From: Gammaproteobacteria bacterium Ga0077554
GTDB lineage: Bacteria; Pseudomonadota; Gammaproteobacteria; Ga0077554; Ga007554
DNA: 53,831 nucleotides
Direction: 5' to 3'
Assembly: GCA_001464585.1 (NCBI GenBank)
Contig: LNFF01000041.1
Coordinates: forward strand, 1-53,831
In this document: in pieces, positions 44,139 through 53,831 of the stretch
Layout: every line of letters starts with the position of its first letter
How positions within the stretch are numbered: position 1 is the first letter of the stretch
Notes under the pieces: model-generated
What the model saw: only the letters and a program-made list of their open reading frames with translations
Told to the model about the DNA's origin: nothing
Databases searched by the model: none
Program-made: the position numbers and the translations under genes

Positions 44139-45887
44139 GTGGCTAAAACCTTTTACGATATTTTTGAAGTTGACACCCACGCGACCGCTGATGAAATACG
44201 GATCGCATACAAGCGTATGGTGCAACGCCACCACCCTGACAAAAACCGTGGTCACGCATCGTCCGAAGAACTGTTAAAAGCGATTAATTACGCCTATAGC
44301 ATCTTGTCAGACGCGCGCAAGCGCGCCAGCTATGATGCCAAACTTGCCAGCAGCGCCAATGGATTCAATGACAGTGCGGTGGCTGCCAATGGCGCGGACG
44401 GCGCCTATGTGTATACCGGGGAAGCCACCTTCAATGGCGCCGCCCGCGCTCAAACCGCCCCATCCGCCAGTGCCGCAAGAGATGCGGTAGCCGAAGCCGT
44501 TGCCGCGCGGCCCTTTAAAACACGCGACTCGGATTGGAGTCAGATCAGCCATATTAACAGTTGGCTGGCATTGGGCATGTTGGTTCTGTTGTTTCTCGCG
44601 GTCAGCCGGTTTTTTTATCAAGTGGCTACCCAGGGGGGACTCAGCACTGCCGAACCCGGCGGCGGCACATTATTTTTCGGTATTATGATGGGCGTTACCA
44701 TCGCCGCCGGTGCAGTATGGCTGGCGGGTAAAATGGTGGCCCATGCCTTGCCGTTGACGTGGCCGATGAATTTAATTTTTAGGGCAAAGGTGCGTTCCGA
44801 TCTTAATCCGGAGCATCGCCGCATTGCCAGCGTGGTGCTGGTAATGGGTATTCTTCTGACATTCGCTGTGCCCGATTTGGACAGGCAAGATGCGCTGGCG
44901 GTGCCGCCCACCGCAACCGCACCGGTTTTTGAAGACGCCACAGAAACACCGGTCGCTGCGCAAAACCCGAGAAAGAATGCCACCATGCTTCCGGAGCCAG
45001 AGCCCGTTTCCCCGGTGATTTTAGCGCAGAATGCACCGTCCCCCCGGCCCGCTGATGCAGTGGAACCGCACGATCTTCCCGCGCCTGCTCCTCTGCCGCC
45101 GGTTGCGAAAAAACCCAACGTGATTATTGCTGAACCACCCCCCACATCCATAAAAGCGGCTCCTCCACCTTCCCGCGCGGCGGTGGAAACAAAGATTCGT
45201 AATGCGCCTGCATCTGTACCCGCGCCCATCGCAGAAGCACGCGTTAAACCCGTCGAGCAGGAAAAACCGGTTACCAAAAAGACACCGCTGGTTACGGCAT
45301 TACCTGCCAAGGAAACCGTTACTGCGCTTGCAGTGACCCCACCGCCACGGATTGAAAAAAAGACGGTCTTGGGCGCGCCATCGCCCGCGTCGCCAGCACT
45401 CGCATTAGCCACGCCGGAGCCGACGGCTGTCCCCGCAAAGGTTTCCCCGGTAAAGAACGTCCCCGAGAAAAAAGAAGCGCCCGTACTACAAAATAAAATT
45501 GCAGGGACAGAAGAGGGTGATCCAACCCTGGCCAATCATCGCAAGCGCGCCCAGCAAGGCATTGCGGAGGCACAATATCAGCTGGGTCGGGCGTATGAAA
45601 AAGGTGACGGCGTGGCGCGTGATTACAAGCAGGCAGGGGCATGGTATCGTAAAGCCGCCGATCAGGGTTACGGCCCCGCCCAGTATAGCCTGGGGTCTAT
45701 GTACATGCTCGGCAAGGGAATGACCATGGATCCGGTCTCGGCGTATGTGTGGCTGAACCTCGCCGCCAATAATAATGTCACATCAGGCCAGCAGGTGATA
45801 GATTATCTTGTGGATACCCTTACCCCCGCGCAATTGGCTGATGGCAAGCGCAGAGTAGCCAAGTGGCCGCCCCAGCGCAAGCGTTAG
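44139..45887 (+). CDS. DnaJ-domain membrane protein with Sel1 repeats
   Basis: A 582-residue protein. Residues 2-70 are a J domain with the HPD motif at 32-34, which would activate a DnaK-type chaperone. Three hydrophobic segments follow (about 143-165, 178-205, 228-250). Residues 250-450 are a Pro/Ala/Lys-rich, low-complexity stretch. Residues 465-540 carry two Sel1-like repeats (GIAEAQYQLGRAYEKGDGV; GYGPAQYSLGSMYMLGKGM). The start codon is GTG, with CAGGGA about 12 nt upstream. Which side of the membrane the Sel1 part faces is not clear. Confidence 0.85.
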   Translation: MAKTFYDIFEVDTHATADEIRIAYKRMVQRHHPDKNRGHASSEELLKAINYAYSILSDARKRASYDAKLASSANGFNDSAVAANGADGAYVYTGEATFNGAARAQTAPSASAARDAVAEAVAARPFKTRDSDWSQISHINSWLALGMLVLLFLAVSRFFYQVATQGGLSTAEPGGGTLFFGIMMGVTIAAGAVWLAGKMVAHALPLTWPMNLIFRAKVRSDLNPEHRRIASVVLVMGILLTFAVPDLDRQDALAVPPTATAPVFEDATETPVAAQNPRKNATMLPEPEPVSPVILAQNAPSPRPADAVEPHDLPAPAPLPPVAKKPNVIIAEPPPTSIKAAPPPSRAAVETKIRNAPASVPAPIAEARVKPVEQEKPVTKKTPLVTALPAKETVTALAVTPPPRIEKKTVLGAPSPASPALALATPEPTAVPAKVSPVKNVPEKKEAPVLQNKIAGTEEGDPTLANHRKRAQQGIAEAQYQLGRAYEKGDGVARDYKQAGAWYRKAADQGYGPAQYSLGSMYMLGKGMTMDPVSAYVWLNLAANNNVTSGQQVIDYLVDTLTPAQLADGKRRVAKWPPQRKR

Positions 45888-45946
45888 ATTCAGCGCAAGC
45901 GATGAAGTCCAGCGCAAGCGTTAAATTTCAGCGCACGCGATAAGTC
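45873..45946. repeat. tandem repeat of about 18-19 bp, four units
   Basis: Four units beginning CAGCGCAAGCG (45873, 45891, 45910) or CAGCGCACGCG (45929). Units 1 and 3 share the tail TTA-ATT and units 2 and 4 share GAT-AAGTC, so it is a doubled 37-bp unit. It starts in the last codons of the DnaJ-type gene and ends 3 bp before the next start codon. Confidence 0.85.
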
Positions 45947-45949
45947 TTC

Positions 45950-46573
45950 ATGAGCTTGCGCCAAAGCTACACGTTACTGGCTCCCATTTATGATCTTATG
46001 GTGCGGCGCGCCACCCATGGCCTGCGCAAACGCAGCCTGGACAGGTTGGGTGATGTTACCGGGCAGACGATTCTTGTTGCGGGTATTGGCAGTGGCCTGG
46101 ATATTCCGCTACTGCCATCGGGCGCAAATTACATCGGCGTGGATATCACGCTTGCCATGCTGCGCCAGGCGCGCGCTTTGCAGGCTCGCCAGCATCAAGG
46201 TCTGCGGGTAGCGCTACATGTGGGCGATGCCATGGCGCTGCCCTACCCCGCGCAAGCGTTCGATACCGTTATCATGCACCTCATCCTCGCCGTCGTGCCG
46301 CATCCTGAACGCGCATTAGCCGAGGCAGCACGCGTGCTGAAACCCGGCGGCCACATTCTGATTCTCGACAAGTTTCTGCAACGCGGCCAACATGCACCAT
46401 TCCGGCGCTGGCTAAGCCCCTTATTGGGGCAGATCGCCACGCGTACTGATGTTGTTTTTGAAGACGTACTCGCCGCTTGCCAACAGTCTGGGAAACCATT
46501 ACTTAGCGTGGTGAGTGATGCGCCAGTGCTTGCGCAAGGATGGTTCAGGAATATTCTGTTAAAGAAGCTCTGA
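45950..46573 (+). CDS. class I SAM-dependent methyltransferase
   Basis: A 207-residue methyltransferase. SAM motif I is ILVAGIGSGLDIPLLP, followed by the acidic GVDIT, GDAMALPYPAQAFDTVIM and VLKPGGHILILDKF. These resemble the UbiE / phosphatidylethanolamine methyltransferase-like group, but the substrate is not identifiable. No ribosome binding site is seen; the last repeat unit of a tandem array lies directly upstream of the ATG. It converges with spoVR, with a hairpin between. Confidence 0.82.
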   Translation: MSLRQSYTLLAPIYDLMVRRATHGLRKRSLDRLGDVTGQTILVAGIGSGLDIPLLPSGANYIGVDITLAMLRQARALQARQHQGLRVALHVGDAMALPYPAQAFDTVIMHLILAVVPHPERALAEAARVLKPGGHILILDKFLQRGQHAPFRRWLSPLLGQIATRTDVVFEDVLAACQQSGKPLLSVVSDAPVLAQGWFRNILLKKL

Positions 46574-46607
46574 CTGAAAGCCTGGGTTTAAGGCAGGATC
46601 AATAACC

Positions 46608-46626
46608 CTCTCGCCATACGCGAGAG
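46608..46626. terminator. hairpin between convergent genes
   Basis: CTCTCGC and GCGAGAG form a 7-bp stem with a 5-nt loop. It lies between the methyltransferase and spoVR stops and could end transcription from both sides, though no long T-run is present. Confidence 0.45.
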
Positions 46627-46644
46627 AAAAGGGCCAGGGAAAGC

Positions 46645-48144
46645 TTAATCTTCTTTACGGCATTCATGTGTAAGCTCTACCGTGCCGTCTTCATAGACGG
46701 TTTCCATGCGCACGGTAAAACCCCATAGCCGCATCAGGTGTTTTAATACCTGTTCCGTGTCTTCATGCAGCGGATGTCTGTTATGTTGCATATGGCGCAA
46801 GGTGAGAGAGCGGTCACCGCGCCGATTAACATTAAACACTTGAATGTTGGGTTCGCGATTCCCCAGGTTATAATGATCCGCCAGTGTCTGGCGAATGTGT
46901 TGATAGCCCCGGTCATCATGAATCGCGGAGATTTCCAGTTCATTGTCCGCATCATCATCGAGCACCGCAAACAGCTTCAGATCGCGAATCAATTTTGGTG
47001 ACAGGTACTGCGCAACAAAACTCTCGTCCTTGAAATTACGCATGGCGAAATCCAGCGACTTTATCCAGTCGGTATCCACCAGGTTGGGGAACCAGCGCCG
47101 GTCTTCCTCGGTGGGCTTTTCGCAGATGCGGCGAATATCGCTCATCATGGCAAAACCCAGCGCATAAGGATTGATACCACTATAATATTTGCTGGTGTAC
47201 GGCGGCTGGTGGATGACATTGGTGTGGGATTGCAAAAATTCCACCATGAAGCCATCGGTTAACAGACCTTCGTCATACAACGTATTCAGCAGCGTGTAGT
47301 GCCAGAAGGTTGCCCAGCCTTCATTCATTACCTGGGTTTGGCGTTGTGGATAAAAATATTGCGCCATTTTACGCGTAATGCGCACCAGCTCGCGCTGCCA
47401 TGGTTCCAGGAGCGGGGCGTTTTTCTCAATAAAATACAGCAGATTTTCCTGTGGTTCAGCGGGAAAGTGTGCCTCTTCATGCGTGTCTGCACGCCGGTCT
47501 TTAACGGGTAGCGTGCGCCATAAATCATTGATGCGTGACTGTAAATAATCTTCACGTTCCTTGTGGCGCTGCTGTTCCTGGTGGAGCGAAATGCGGCCAG
47601 GACGTTTATAACGGTCTACGCCGTAGTTCATCAGCGCATGGCATGAGTCGAGAATTTCTTCCACGGCGTCAGCGCCATAACGCTGTTCACATTCGGCCAC
47701 ATAGTTTTTCGCAAACAATAAATAATCAATGATGGATTCCGCGTCTGTCCAGGTGCGGAACAGGTAATTACCCTTGAAAAAAGAGTTGTGTCCGTAAGCG
47801 GCGTGGGCAATCACCAGCGCTTGCATCATCATGGTATTTTCTTCCATGAGGTAAGCAATACAAGGGTTGGAGTTAATCACAATCTCGTAGGCAAGCCCCA
47901 TCTGGCCGCGACGGTAACGTTGTTCGACGCTTAAAAACTGTTTGCCGAAAGACCAATGACCATAGCCTACCGGCATGCCCACATAGGAGTACGCGTCCAT
48001 CATTTGTTCGGCGGTAATAATTTCGATCTGGTTTGGATAGGTGTCAAGATGATAGCCTGCCGCCACCCGCGCAATTTCAGTGTTATATTTTTGAATCAGT
48101 TCAAACGTCCACTCGGAAGTTTTTGATAGTGGTTTCTTTTTCAT
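46645..48144 (-). CDS. SpoVR-family protein (YcgB)
   Basis: A 499-residue SpoVR/YcgB-like protein of unknown biochemical function. Conserved blocks are GYGHWSFGKQFLSVEQRYRRG, LAYEIVINSNPCIAYLMEEN, AHAAYGHNSFFKGNYLF, VMNEGWATFWHY and INPYALGFAMM. The His and Glu clusters look like a metal site, which is inference. The ATG at 48144 lies 13 bp after the yeaH stop; the frame is open further upstream but that part shows no family similarity. Third gene of the prkA-yeaH-spoVR operon. Confidence 0.93.
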   Translation of the reverse strand: MKKKPLSKTSEWTFELIQKYNTEIARVAAGYHLDTYPNQIEIITAEQMMDAYSYVGMPVGYGHWSFGKQFLSVEQRYRRGQMGLAYEIVINSNPCIAYLMEENTMMMQALVIAHAAYGHNSFFKGNYLFRTWTDAESIIDYLLFAKNYVAECEQRYGADAVEEILDSCHALMNYGVDRYKRPGRISLHQEQQRHKEREDYLQSRINDLWRTLPVKDRRADTHEEAHFPAEPQENLLYFIEKNAPLLEPWQRELVRITRKMAQYFYPQRQTQVMNEGWATFWHYTLLNTLYDEGLLTDGFMVEFLQSHTNVIHQPPYTSKYYSGINPYALGFAMMSDIRRICEKPTEEDRRWFPNLVDTDWIKSLDFAMRNFKDESFVAQYLSPKLIRDLKLFAVLDDDADNELEISAIHDDRGYQHIRQTLADHYNLGNREPNIQVFNVNRRGDRSLTLRHMQHNRHPLHEDTEQVLKHLMRLWGFTVRMETVYEDGTVELTHECRKED

Positions 48145-48157
48145 ACCTGTTTGCGCC

Positions 48158-49444
48158 TCAGGCCAATTTCTTCTGGAAAAGCTTACGGAATACCGGATAA
48201 ATATCCGCAGGGCCAGTAATATGCTGCATTGCAAAGTTCGCACAGGCGCGCTTCACGGCAAGGTACTCGCGCCACAATCCCTGGTGACCCTCCTCGGTAA
48301 TTTCAACATAAGCGTAATATTGCACGCAGGGCATGATGGCGTTGATCAGCACGTCACGGCAAATCGGCGAATCATCTGTCCAGTTGTCACCATCAGAGGC
48401 TTGAGCGCCGTATATGTTCCATTCAGAAGATGGATAACGCTCTTTGACAATGTCATACATCATTTGCAAAGCGCTGGAGACGACCGTGCCGCCGGTTTCG
48501 CGGGAATAAAAAAACTCTTCTTCATCGACCTCTTTGGCCACCGTATGGTGACGGATGAAAACCAGGTCAATCTTTTCATAAGAACGCGTTAAAAACAGAT
48601 AGAGCAGCGTAAAGAAGCGCTTCGCCATATCTTTTTTACCTTCATCCATCGAGCCAGACACATCCATCAGGCAAAACATCACGGCCTGGGTAGTAGGTTT
48701 GGGCTGCTTAATGCGGTTGTTGTATTTCAGGTCAAACGTGTCAATGAACGGTATGGTGCGTATCCGGCTTTTGAGTTTGCGGATTTCTTCCTGCAACGCC
48801 ATTATGCGAGGAGCCGTGGGGCTTTCCAATAGCAAAGCGGCCTCAAGCGCCTGCTCAGCTTCATGCAGTTTGCGCGCATAAGGTGTGCGCGTCGCAATGC
48901 GCCGGCTCAGTGAACTCTTCATTGAGCGGACAATATTCAGGTTGCTTGGGGTGCCGGTTGAGGTAAAACCAGCGCGCACAGTTTTGTATTGCACCTGCCT
49001 CGCCAGCTGCGTTTTTATCAGGTCGGGTAATTCCAGGTCTTCGAAGAAGATGTCCAGAAATTCGTCGCGGGAAAGCTCGAAAGAAAAATCATCTTCGCCT
49101 TCGCCACTATTGCTGGCTTTGCCGCCGCTGCCACCCCCGCCCGATGGCCGGGAAATTCTATCCCCGCTCACAAAGTCAGTGTTGCCGGGATGAATGCCCT
49201 CGCGTTTGCCACCGCGCCCGTGGCCGAACACGGGCTCGCTGATATCCTTAGCGGGTATATTAATTTTTTCACCGCGATCAAGATCTGTGATGCTGCGGCC
49301 CGACATGGCTTCAGTCACCGCTTTCTTTATCTGGCCCTTAAAGCGCTGGATAAATTTTTGGCGATTAACGGCACTTTTGTTTTTGCCATTGAGCCGACGG
49401 TCAATAATCTGTTCGCCAACCCGATTGGTACGCGCTGATTTCAT
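48158..49444 (-). CDS. yeaH: YeaH/YhbH family protein (DUF444, VWA-like)
   Basis: A 428-residue protein. The N-terminal half is charged and has a Gly-rich linker (about 100-118). The C-terminal VWA-like domain has the metal-binding DVSGSMDE (261-268) and [14 protein letters not shown]. It is the partner of PrkA in a conserved gene pair, with a stress or stationary-phase role in E. coli. It starts 12 bp after the prkA stop and precedes spoVR by 13 bp. Confidence 0.93.
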   Translation of the reverse strand: MKSARTNRVGEQIIDRRLNGKNKSAVNRQKFIQRFKGQIKKAVTEAMSGRSITDLDRGEKINIPAKDISEPVFGHGRGGKREGIHPGNTDFVSGDRISRPSGGGGSGGKASNSGEGEDDFSFELSRDEFLDIFFEDLELPDLIKTQLARQVQYKTVRAGFTSTGTPSNLNIVRSMKSSLSRRIATRTPYARKLHEAEQALEAALLLESPTAPRIMALQEEIRKLKSRIRTIPFIDTFDLKYNNRIKQPKPTTQAVMFCLMDVSGSMDEGKKDMAKRFFTLLYLFLTRSYEKIDLVFIRHHTVAKEVDEEEFFYSRETGGTVVSSALQMMYDIVKERYPSSEWNIYGAQASDGDNWTDDSPICRDVLINAIMPCVQYYAYVEITEEGHQGLWREYLAVKRACANFAMQHITGPADIYPVFRKLFQKKLA

Positions 49445-49456
49445 AGGGCGCCGATT

Positions 49457-51379
49457 TTATGAAGACTTACGGGTGCGTAAATGCCATTCACACAGCAACC
49501 GAACTTGTTTCGCTGTGTAGCCCTTTTGCACCATGCGTGCCACAAAGTCTTCGTGCTTCTTTTTGTCATCGGTAGAGGATTTGGCATTGAAAGAAATCAC
49601 TGGCAGCAAATCCTCGGTGCTGGAGAACATTTTCTTCTCGATCACCACCCGGAGTTTTTCATAACTAGTCCATGCCGGATTTTTGCCGCCGTGTGATGCA
49701 CGCGAGCGCAATGTAAAGTTGACAATTTCATTGCGGAAATCTTTCGGGTTGCTGATGCCCGCTGGCTTCTCAATTTTCTCCAGCTCCCCATTCAATGACG
49801 CACGGTCAAAGCTTTCACCGGTATCAGGGTCGCGGTATTCGTTATCCTGAATCCAGTAGTCTGCATAGGTTACATAGCGGTCGAAAATATTCTGGCCAAA
49901 CTCGGAATAGGATTCCAGGTAGGCTGTCTGAATTTCCTTGCCAATAAATTCCGCGTATTGAAGCGCCAGATAGCCCTTGAGATGGGCAAGATAACGCTCT
50001 TTAATCTCAGGCGAATATTGCTCCTGTTCGATCTGCTGTTCAACGATATAGAGTAAATGCACCGGGTTGGCCGCTACTTCAGCCGTGTCATAATTAAATA
50101 CCCGTGAAAGGATCTTGAAGGCAAACCGTGTTGATAAACCAGACATGCCTTCATCGACGCCAGCATAGTCACGGTATTCCTGATACGACTTGGCCTTGGG
50201 ATCAATATCTTTGAGGTTTTCGCCATCATACACGCGCATTTTGGAATAGATGTTGGAATTTTCGGGATCCTTCAGGCGTGACAGCACGGCGAATTGCGCC
50301 ATCATTTCCAATGTGCCGGGGGCGCAAAAAGCCGCAGATAACGAACTATTCCTCAAAAGCTTCTGATAAATTTTTACTTCTTCAGAAGTGCGCAGGCAGT
50401 AAGGCACCTTGACGATATAAATGCGGTCAAGGAAGGCTTCGTTGTTCTTGTTGTTCTTGAAGGAAGTCCATTCAGATTCATTCGAGTGCGCAAGTACAAT
50501 GCCGTTAAAAGGAATCGCGGCGAAGCCTTCCGTGCCTTTGTAATTGCCTTCCTGGGTTGCGGTGAGCAAGGGGTGCAACACTTTGATGGGTGCCTTGAAC
50601 ATTTCAACAAATTCCAGCAAGCCTTGATTGGCAAGGCACAGGCCGCCGGAATAACTGTAGGCGTCCGGATCATCCTGCGAGAATTCTTCCAGTTTGCGAA
50701 TATCAACCTTGCCCACCAGCGCTGAAATATCCTGGTTGTTTTCATCACCGGGTTCGGTTTTGGCGATGCCGGTTTGTTCCAGCACCGAGGGGCGCAGTTT
50801 AACTACGCGGAATTTGGTAATGTCACCATTGAATTCACGCAGGCGCTTCACCGCCCAAGGCGACATGATGCCGGGCAAATAGCGGCGGGGAATACGGTAG
50901 TCTTCTTCAAGAATACGCGCGTCTTCAATAGGCGAAAACAGCCCGAGGGGCGATTCATTGACAGGGGAACCTTTAATCGCATAGAACGGCACGCGCTCCA
51001 TTAATGATTTTAATTTTTCGGCAAGCGATGACTTGCCACCACCGGGGGGGCCGAGCAGATAAATAATCTGTTTTTTCTCTTCCAGGCCCTGGGCGGCATG
51101 GCGGAAGTAGGCCACGATCTGCTCGATAGCCTCCTCCATCCCATAAAACTCTTTAAAGGCCGGATAAACCTTGATCATTTTGTTGGAGAAAAGCCGACTT
51201 AGCCGCGCATCTTTTTGGGTATCAACAAACTCTGGTTCGCCTATCGCCATCAAAATTCTTTCTGAGGCCGTGGCATAGGCCGATGCGTCCCTTTTGCAAA
51301 GCTCCAGATATTCCTGCAAAGACATTTCTTCGTCTTTACTTTCTTCATAACGAGACTGGTAGTTATTGAAAATATTCAT
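49457..51379 (-). CDS. PrkA-family serine protein kinase (YeaG)
   Basis: A 640-residue PrkA/YeaG protein (E. coli YeaG 644 aa). The AAA-type domain has Walker A LGPPGGGKSS (about 108-118) and a region with LAHSNESEWTSFKNN. The C-terminal PrkA domain includes RNEIVNFTLRSRASHGGKNPAWTSYEKLR. Family members phosphorylate proteins under starvation or stress. The ATG at 51379 is preceded by GAGGAG 7 nt upstream. First gene of the operon. Confidence 0.95.
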   Translation of the reverse strand: MNIFNNYQSRYEESKDEEMSLQEYLELCKRDASAYATASERILMAIGEPEFVDTQKDARLSRLFSNKMIKVYPAFKEFYGMEEAIEQIVAYFRHAAQGLEEKKQIIYLLGPPGGGKSSLAEKLKSLMERVPFYAIKGSPVNESPLGLFSPIEDARILEEDYRIPRRYLPGIMSPWAVKRLREFNGDITKFRVVKLRPSVLEQTGIAKTEPGDENNQDISALVGKVDIRKLEEFSQDDPDAYSYSGGLCLANQGLLEFVEMFKAPIKVLHPLLTATQEGNYKGTEGFAAIPFNGIVLAHSNESEWTSFKNNKNNEAFLDRIYIVKVPYCLRTSEEVKIYQKLLRNSSLSAAFCAPGTLEMMAQFAVLSRLKDPENSNIYSKMRVYDGENLKDIDPKAKSYQEYRDYAGVDEGMSGLSTRFAFKILSRVFNYDTAEVAANPVHLLYIVEQQIEQEQYSPEIKERYLAHLKGYLALQYAEFIGKEIQTAYLESYSEFGQNIFDRYVTYADYWIQDNEYRDPDTGESFDRASLNGELEKIEKPAGISNPKDFRNEIVNFTLRSRASHGGKNPAWTSYEKLRVVIEKKMFSSTEDLLPVISFNAKSSTDDKKKHEDFVARMVQKGYTAKQVRLLCEWHLRTRKSS

Positions 51380-52058
51380 AAGCATCTCCTCATTGCGATC
51401 TATCGGGTGCCTCTGCAAATAAATTCCTGGAAGCCGGACGGGCCGCAGCGAATTTATATAAACACCTTATTGCCACACCCTTGAAGCTGAAAACGGTGGC
51501 TGAACCATGCTCTCAACACAGCACCGACAGGGTATGGGCCATAACCCTCAATCCCTTAATTATAAACAAAGCAAAATGCAGGCCACACGGGTGAAGTGCT
51601 GGTCGGTATACAACAATCCTTATTAAAAAACCTTTCGTTCATGCTTTCAGTTATAGCATATAGCCTGGTGGTGTTTTTTCGCTAAAATCCAATCCTGGTA
51701 CTGATTGACAAGTGTAAGTTCACATTGATTATTTTACGCTGTCAAGAGACGCCCGGAAAGTTTTTTAACCCATGAATTTTCCAATGAATTTTAAGGATCC
51801 GATATGTGAAGCGTATCACATGCCCTTTAATACTGTTATCGGCATGATTCGTCCAATGAATTACCATTATTTTGACGCCGCGCCAGAATCATGCCTCGTG
51901 TGTTTATTTGACTCAAACTGCAGCAGGTTGTTCCGCATGGCCTGGGAAGAGGCACATTAATATATACCAGCATGAGACACTCAAGAATGTTTCTTTCGAG
52001 CCGATAGTTGGTCAGCGCAACAAAATTTTCGCGCCAACTAACATTATGGGGGTGGTGT
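51380..52058. other. intergenic stretch, 679 bp, no confident gene
   Basis: This gap holds the divergent leaders of prkA (minus) and the chemoreceptor (plus). A 62-codon frame at 51772-51960 has no clear ribosome binding site and is not called as a gene. No sigma-54 site was found for prkA on inspection. Confidence 0.5.
51705..51732 (+). promoter_or_regulatory. possible plus-strand promoter
   Basis: A perfect TTGACA (51705-51710), then 16 nt, then GATTAT (51727-51732; 4 of 6 to TATAAT). It would give a 5' leader of about 320 nt for the chemoreceptor gene. Confidence 0.35.
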
Positions 52059-53690
52059 GTGGGCTTTCTGGAAAAACTAACAATTAAGGTACGCTTATGG
52101 ATGCTGGTGGGGTTAATGGCGGCGTTGATGGTGGTAATCAGCGTGTTGGGATTGCGCGCCACCAGTGAGGCCAACGATAGTTTGAATACGGTATATGCCG
52201 ACGGACTGTTGCCAAGCAATCAACTGGCGGGGATATTGGATCGGGTGATGTCTGATCGCATTTATGTGATGAAAGCATTGGCGAATCCCACGCCGGAACA
52301 GATTCAGGAAACCGTTTCCAGGCTACAGCAGAACGAAGAGAAGGCGCTCGTGCTGTGGAAAGAATATATGATGGCAGATAAAAATTCTGAAGAGCAGAAA
52401 ATGGCTGCGAAATTTGAGGCGGACAAAGCGCGATTTTCAAAGCAAGGCGTCGCGCCCCTTATTGATTTTTTGAAAGAGGGTCAGTTTGATCACGCCCGCG
52501 CGCATGCCTTACAGACTCTGGAATCAACTTACCGTCCCTTCAAAGAGTCGGCACAAGATTTGATCACATTGCAAACCACGGAAGCGAAAAAAGAGTATGA
52601 AACCTCCGTGGCGAATTACGCATCGGAGCGCAACACCGAGCTAACCATATTGGGATTAGCGATCCTGTGCGCCGGATTTCTGGCGTTTTTCACCGTGCGC
52701 AGCATTACAAATGCGGTGGTGGATATAGAGCGCGCCGCCTCACGCCTCGCAGAAGGTGATCTGGCAGCCCGCGTACACTATGCGGGGAATGATGAATTAG
52801 GTCGGGTTGCGCAAGCCTTCAATAAAATGGCGGACAGGTTCAAAAGCAGTCTTGGCGAAGTGTCGGGCGCCACTTCGCAACTGGCGGCGGCGGCTGAAGA
52901 GTTATCCGCTATCAGCGCCGAGACCAATCAAGGCATTTCCCGGCAGCAATCCGAAACCGAGCAGGTGGCTACGGCAATGAATGAAATGTCGACCACCGTA
53001 CACGATGTGGCGCGCAATGCCGCGCAGGCCGCCCAGGCGACACAAAGTGCAGATGCCGAGGCGCAACGCGGCAAGCAGGTGGTGAAAGAAAATATCAAGG
53101 CGATTGACGCGTTGGCGAGCGAAGTTGAGCGCGCCGCCCAAGTGATACAAAAACTCGAAGCCGAAAGCGCCAGCATTGGTAGCGTGGTCGATGTGATCCG
53201 CAGCATTGCCGAACAAACCAACCTGCTGGCCTTGAATGCGGCGATTGAAGCAGCGCGTGCCGGCGAACAGGGGCGCGGCTTTGCAGTGGTAGCCGATGAA
53301 GTGCGCACCCTGGCGAGCCGTACCCAACAGTCTACCCAGGAAATCCAGCGCATGATCCAGGGCTTGCAGGTCGGTGCGGGTGACGCAGTAAAGGTAATGG
53401 TGGAGGGACGTAACCGGGCGCAATCCAGTGTCAAGCAGGCGGCGCAGGCGGGCGAATCGCTGGAGTCGATTACCCAGGCCGTAGCGAACATTACGGATCT
53501 GAACATCCAAATCGCCAGCGCGGCCGAAGAGCAAAGCGCCGTAGCCGAGGAGATTAACCGCAATATTATTACCATCAGCCAGGTGGGCCAACAAACATCC
53601 CTCGCATCGCAACAGACCATGGTGGCCAGCGAGGAGTTGGCGCGACTGGCGGCACAGTTGCAGAATGTGGTCAGTCAGTTCCGCGTGTAG
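52059..53690 (+). CDS. methyl-accepting chemotaxis protein
   Basis: A 543-residue chemoreceptor. TM1 ([20 protein letters not shown]), a four-helix periplasmic sensor of about 160 residues, TM2 ([20 protein letters not shown]), a HAMP domain ([26 protein letters not shown]), and a cytoplasmic signalling hairpin with the highly conserved [20 protein letters not shown] and [13 protein letters not shown]. It would pass ligand signals to CheW/CheA. The start is taken as GTG 52059, after ATGGGGGTGG; the frame is open to 52008. No other che genes are visible. Confidence 0.93.
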   Translation: MGFLEKLTIKVRLWMLVGLMAALMVVISVLGLRATSEANDSLNTVYADGLLPSNQLAGILDRVMSDRIYVMKALANPTPEQIQETVSRLQQNEEKALVLWKEYMMADKNSEEQKMAAKFEADKARFSKQGVAPLIDFLKEGQFDHARAHALQTLESTYRPFKESAQDLITLQTTEAKKEYETSVANYASERNTELTILGLAILCAGFLAFFTVRSITNAVVDIERAASRLAEGDLAARVHYAGNDELGRVAQAFNKMADRFKSSLGEVSGATSQLAAAAEELSAISAETNQGISRQQSETEQVATAMNEMSTTVHDVARNAAQAAQATQSADAEAQRGKQVVKENIKAIDALASEVERAAQVIQKLEAESASIGSVVDVIRSIAEQTNLLALNAAIEAARAGEQGRGFAVVADEVRTLASRTQQSTQEIQRMIQGLQVGAGDAVKVMVEGRNRAQSSVKQAAQAGESLESITQAVANITDLNIQIASAAEEQSAVAEEINRNIITISQVGQQTSLASQQTMVASEELARLAAQLQNVVSQFRV

Positions 53691-53831
53691 ACGGGGAATC
53701 AGTCCAGGAGGCTACATTCCTGTCAACTGCACTGGTGCTTGCAAAAAGTACAGCCGCATGGTGGAATAGGGGCTTCCCGTGCAGACAATAAAAACAGGTA
53801 GCCCTTCCCCATGACCGCCCCCTTTGACCCC

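Noticed and set aside
44618-45535. 305-codon minus-strand frame opposite the DnaJ/Sel1 gene
   Set aside because: Its Gly/Ala/Ser-rich product mirrors the Pro/Ala-rich linker of the true gene.
51772-51960. 62-codon frame upstream of the chemoreceptor
   Set aside because: No clear ribosome binding site, no recognisable domain; the promoter-like TTGACA upstream is not enough.

Overview
The window comes from a gammaproteobacterial chromosome and includes the replication-origin neighbourhood. Evidence for this is the dnaA-dnaN-recF-gyrB block, parS sites of the Pseudomonas-type sequence inside recF, an M16 peptidase pair next to ftsY-ftsE-ftsX, an rpoH sigma-32 gene, a ubiquinone-type hydroxylase and a prkA-yeaH-spoVR operon. 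I do not recognise the genus. GC content looks moderate (mid-50s, judged by eye).

Layout. 1-600: remnant of an IS110-type transposase. 607-4875: RsmB-type rRNA methyltransferase, a possible small gene, a YajD-like HNH protein and a secreted 5'-nucleotidase. 5007-13500: recQ, diverging from dnaA-dnaN-recF-gyrB; the AT-rich dnaA-dnaN spacer carries DnaA-box-like sites and is a candidate oriC. 13726-20641: a cardiolipin-synthase-like enzyme, an RND efflux permease with its adaptor, a TetR regulator and a small exported protein of unknown function. 20780-27893: a UbiH/UbiF-type hydroxylase, two M16 peptidase-like proteins (one with the zinc motif, one without) and ftsYEX.

27945-36663: six minus-strand genes that look like one operon. 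In transcription order they are a circularly permuted ATP-grasp protein, an alpha-E protein, the proteasome-like peptidase Anbu, a large transglutaminase/DUF2126 protein, an HPPD-like VOC protein and a second transglutaminase-like protein. The operon lies between ftsX and rpoH, which are neighbours in many gammaproteobacteria. The rpoH leader carries a near-perfect CIRCE (HrcA) operator.

38031-46573: two decayed IS ends, a two-CDGSH iron-sulfur protein, a DedA/PAP2/LssY membrane fusion with a degenerate phosphatase centre, diacylglycerol kinase, 6-phosphogluconolactonase and glucokinase, a DnaJ/TM/Sel1 protein and a methyltransferase. 46645-53690: the minus-strand prkA-yeaH-spoVR operon and a chemoreceptor.

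The strongest items for follow-up are: the Anbu operon with an HPPD-like member and its position between ftsEX and rpoH; the CIRCE operator in front of a sigma-32 gene; the same 50-bp repeat inserted in different reading frames in the adjacent genes pgl and glk; two exact parS palindromes within recF; and a family of palindromic intergenic repeats. No CRISPR array, tRNA or rRNA gene was seen.
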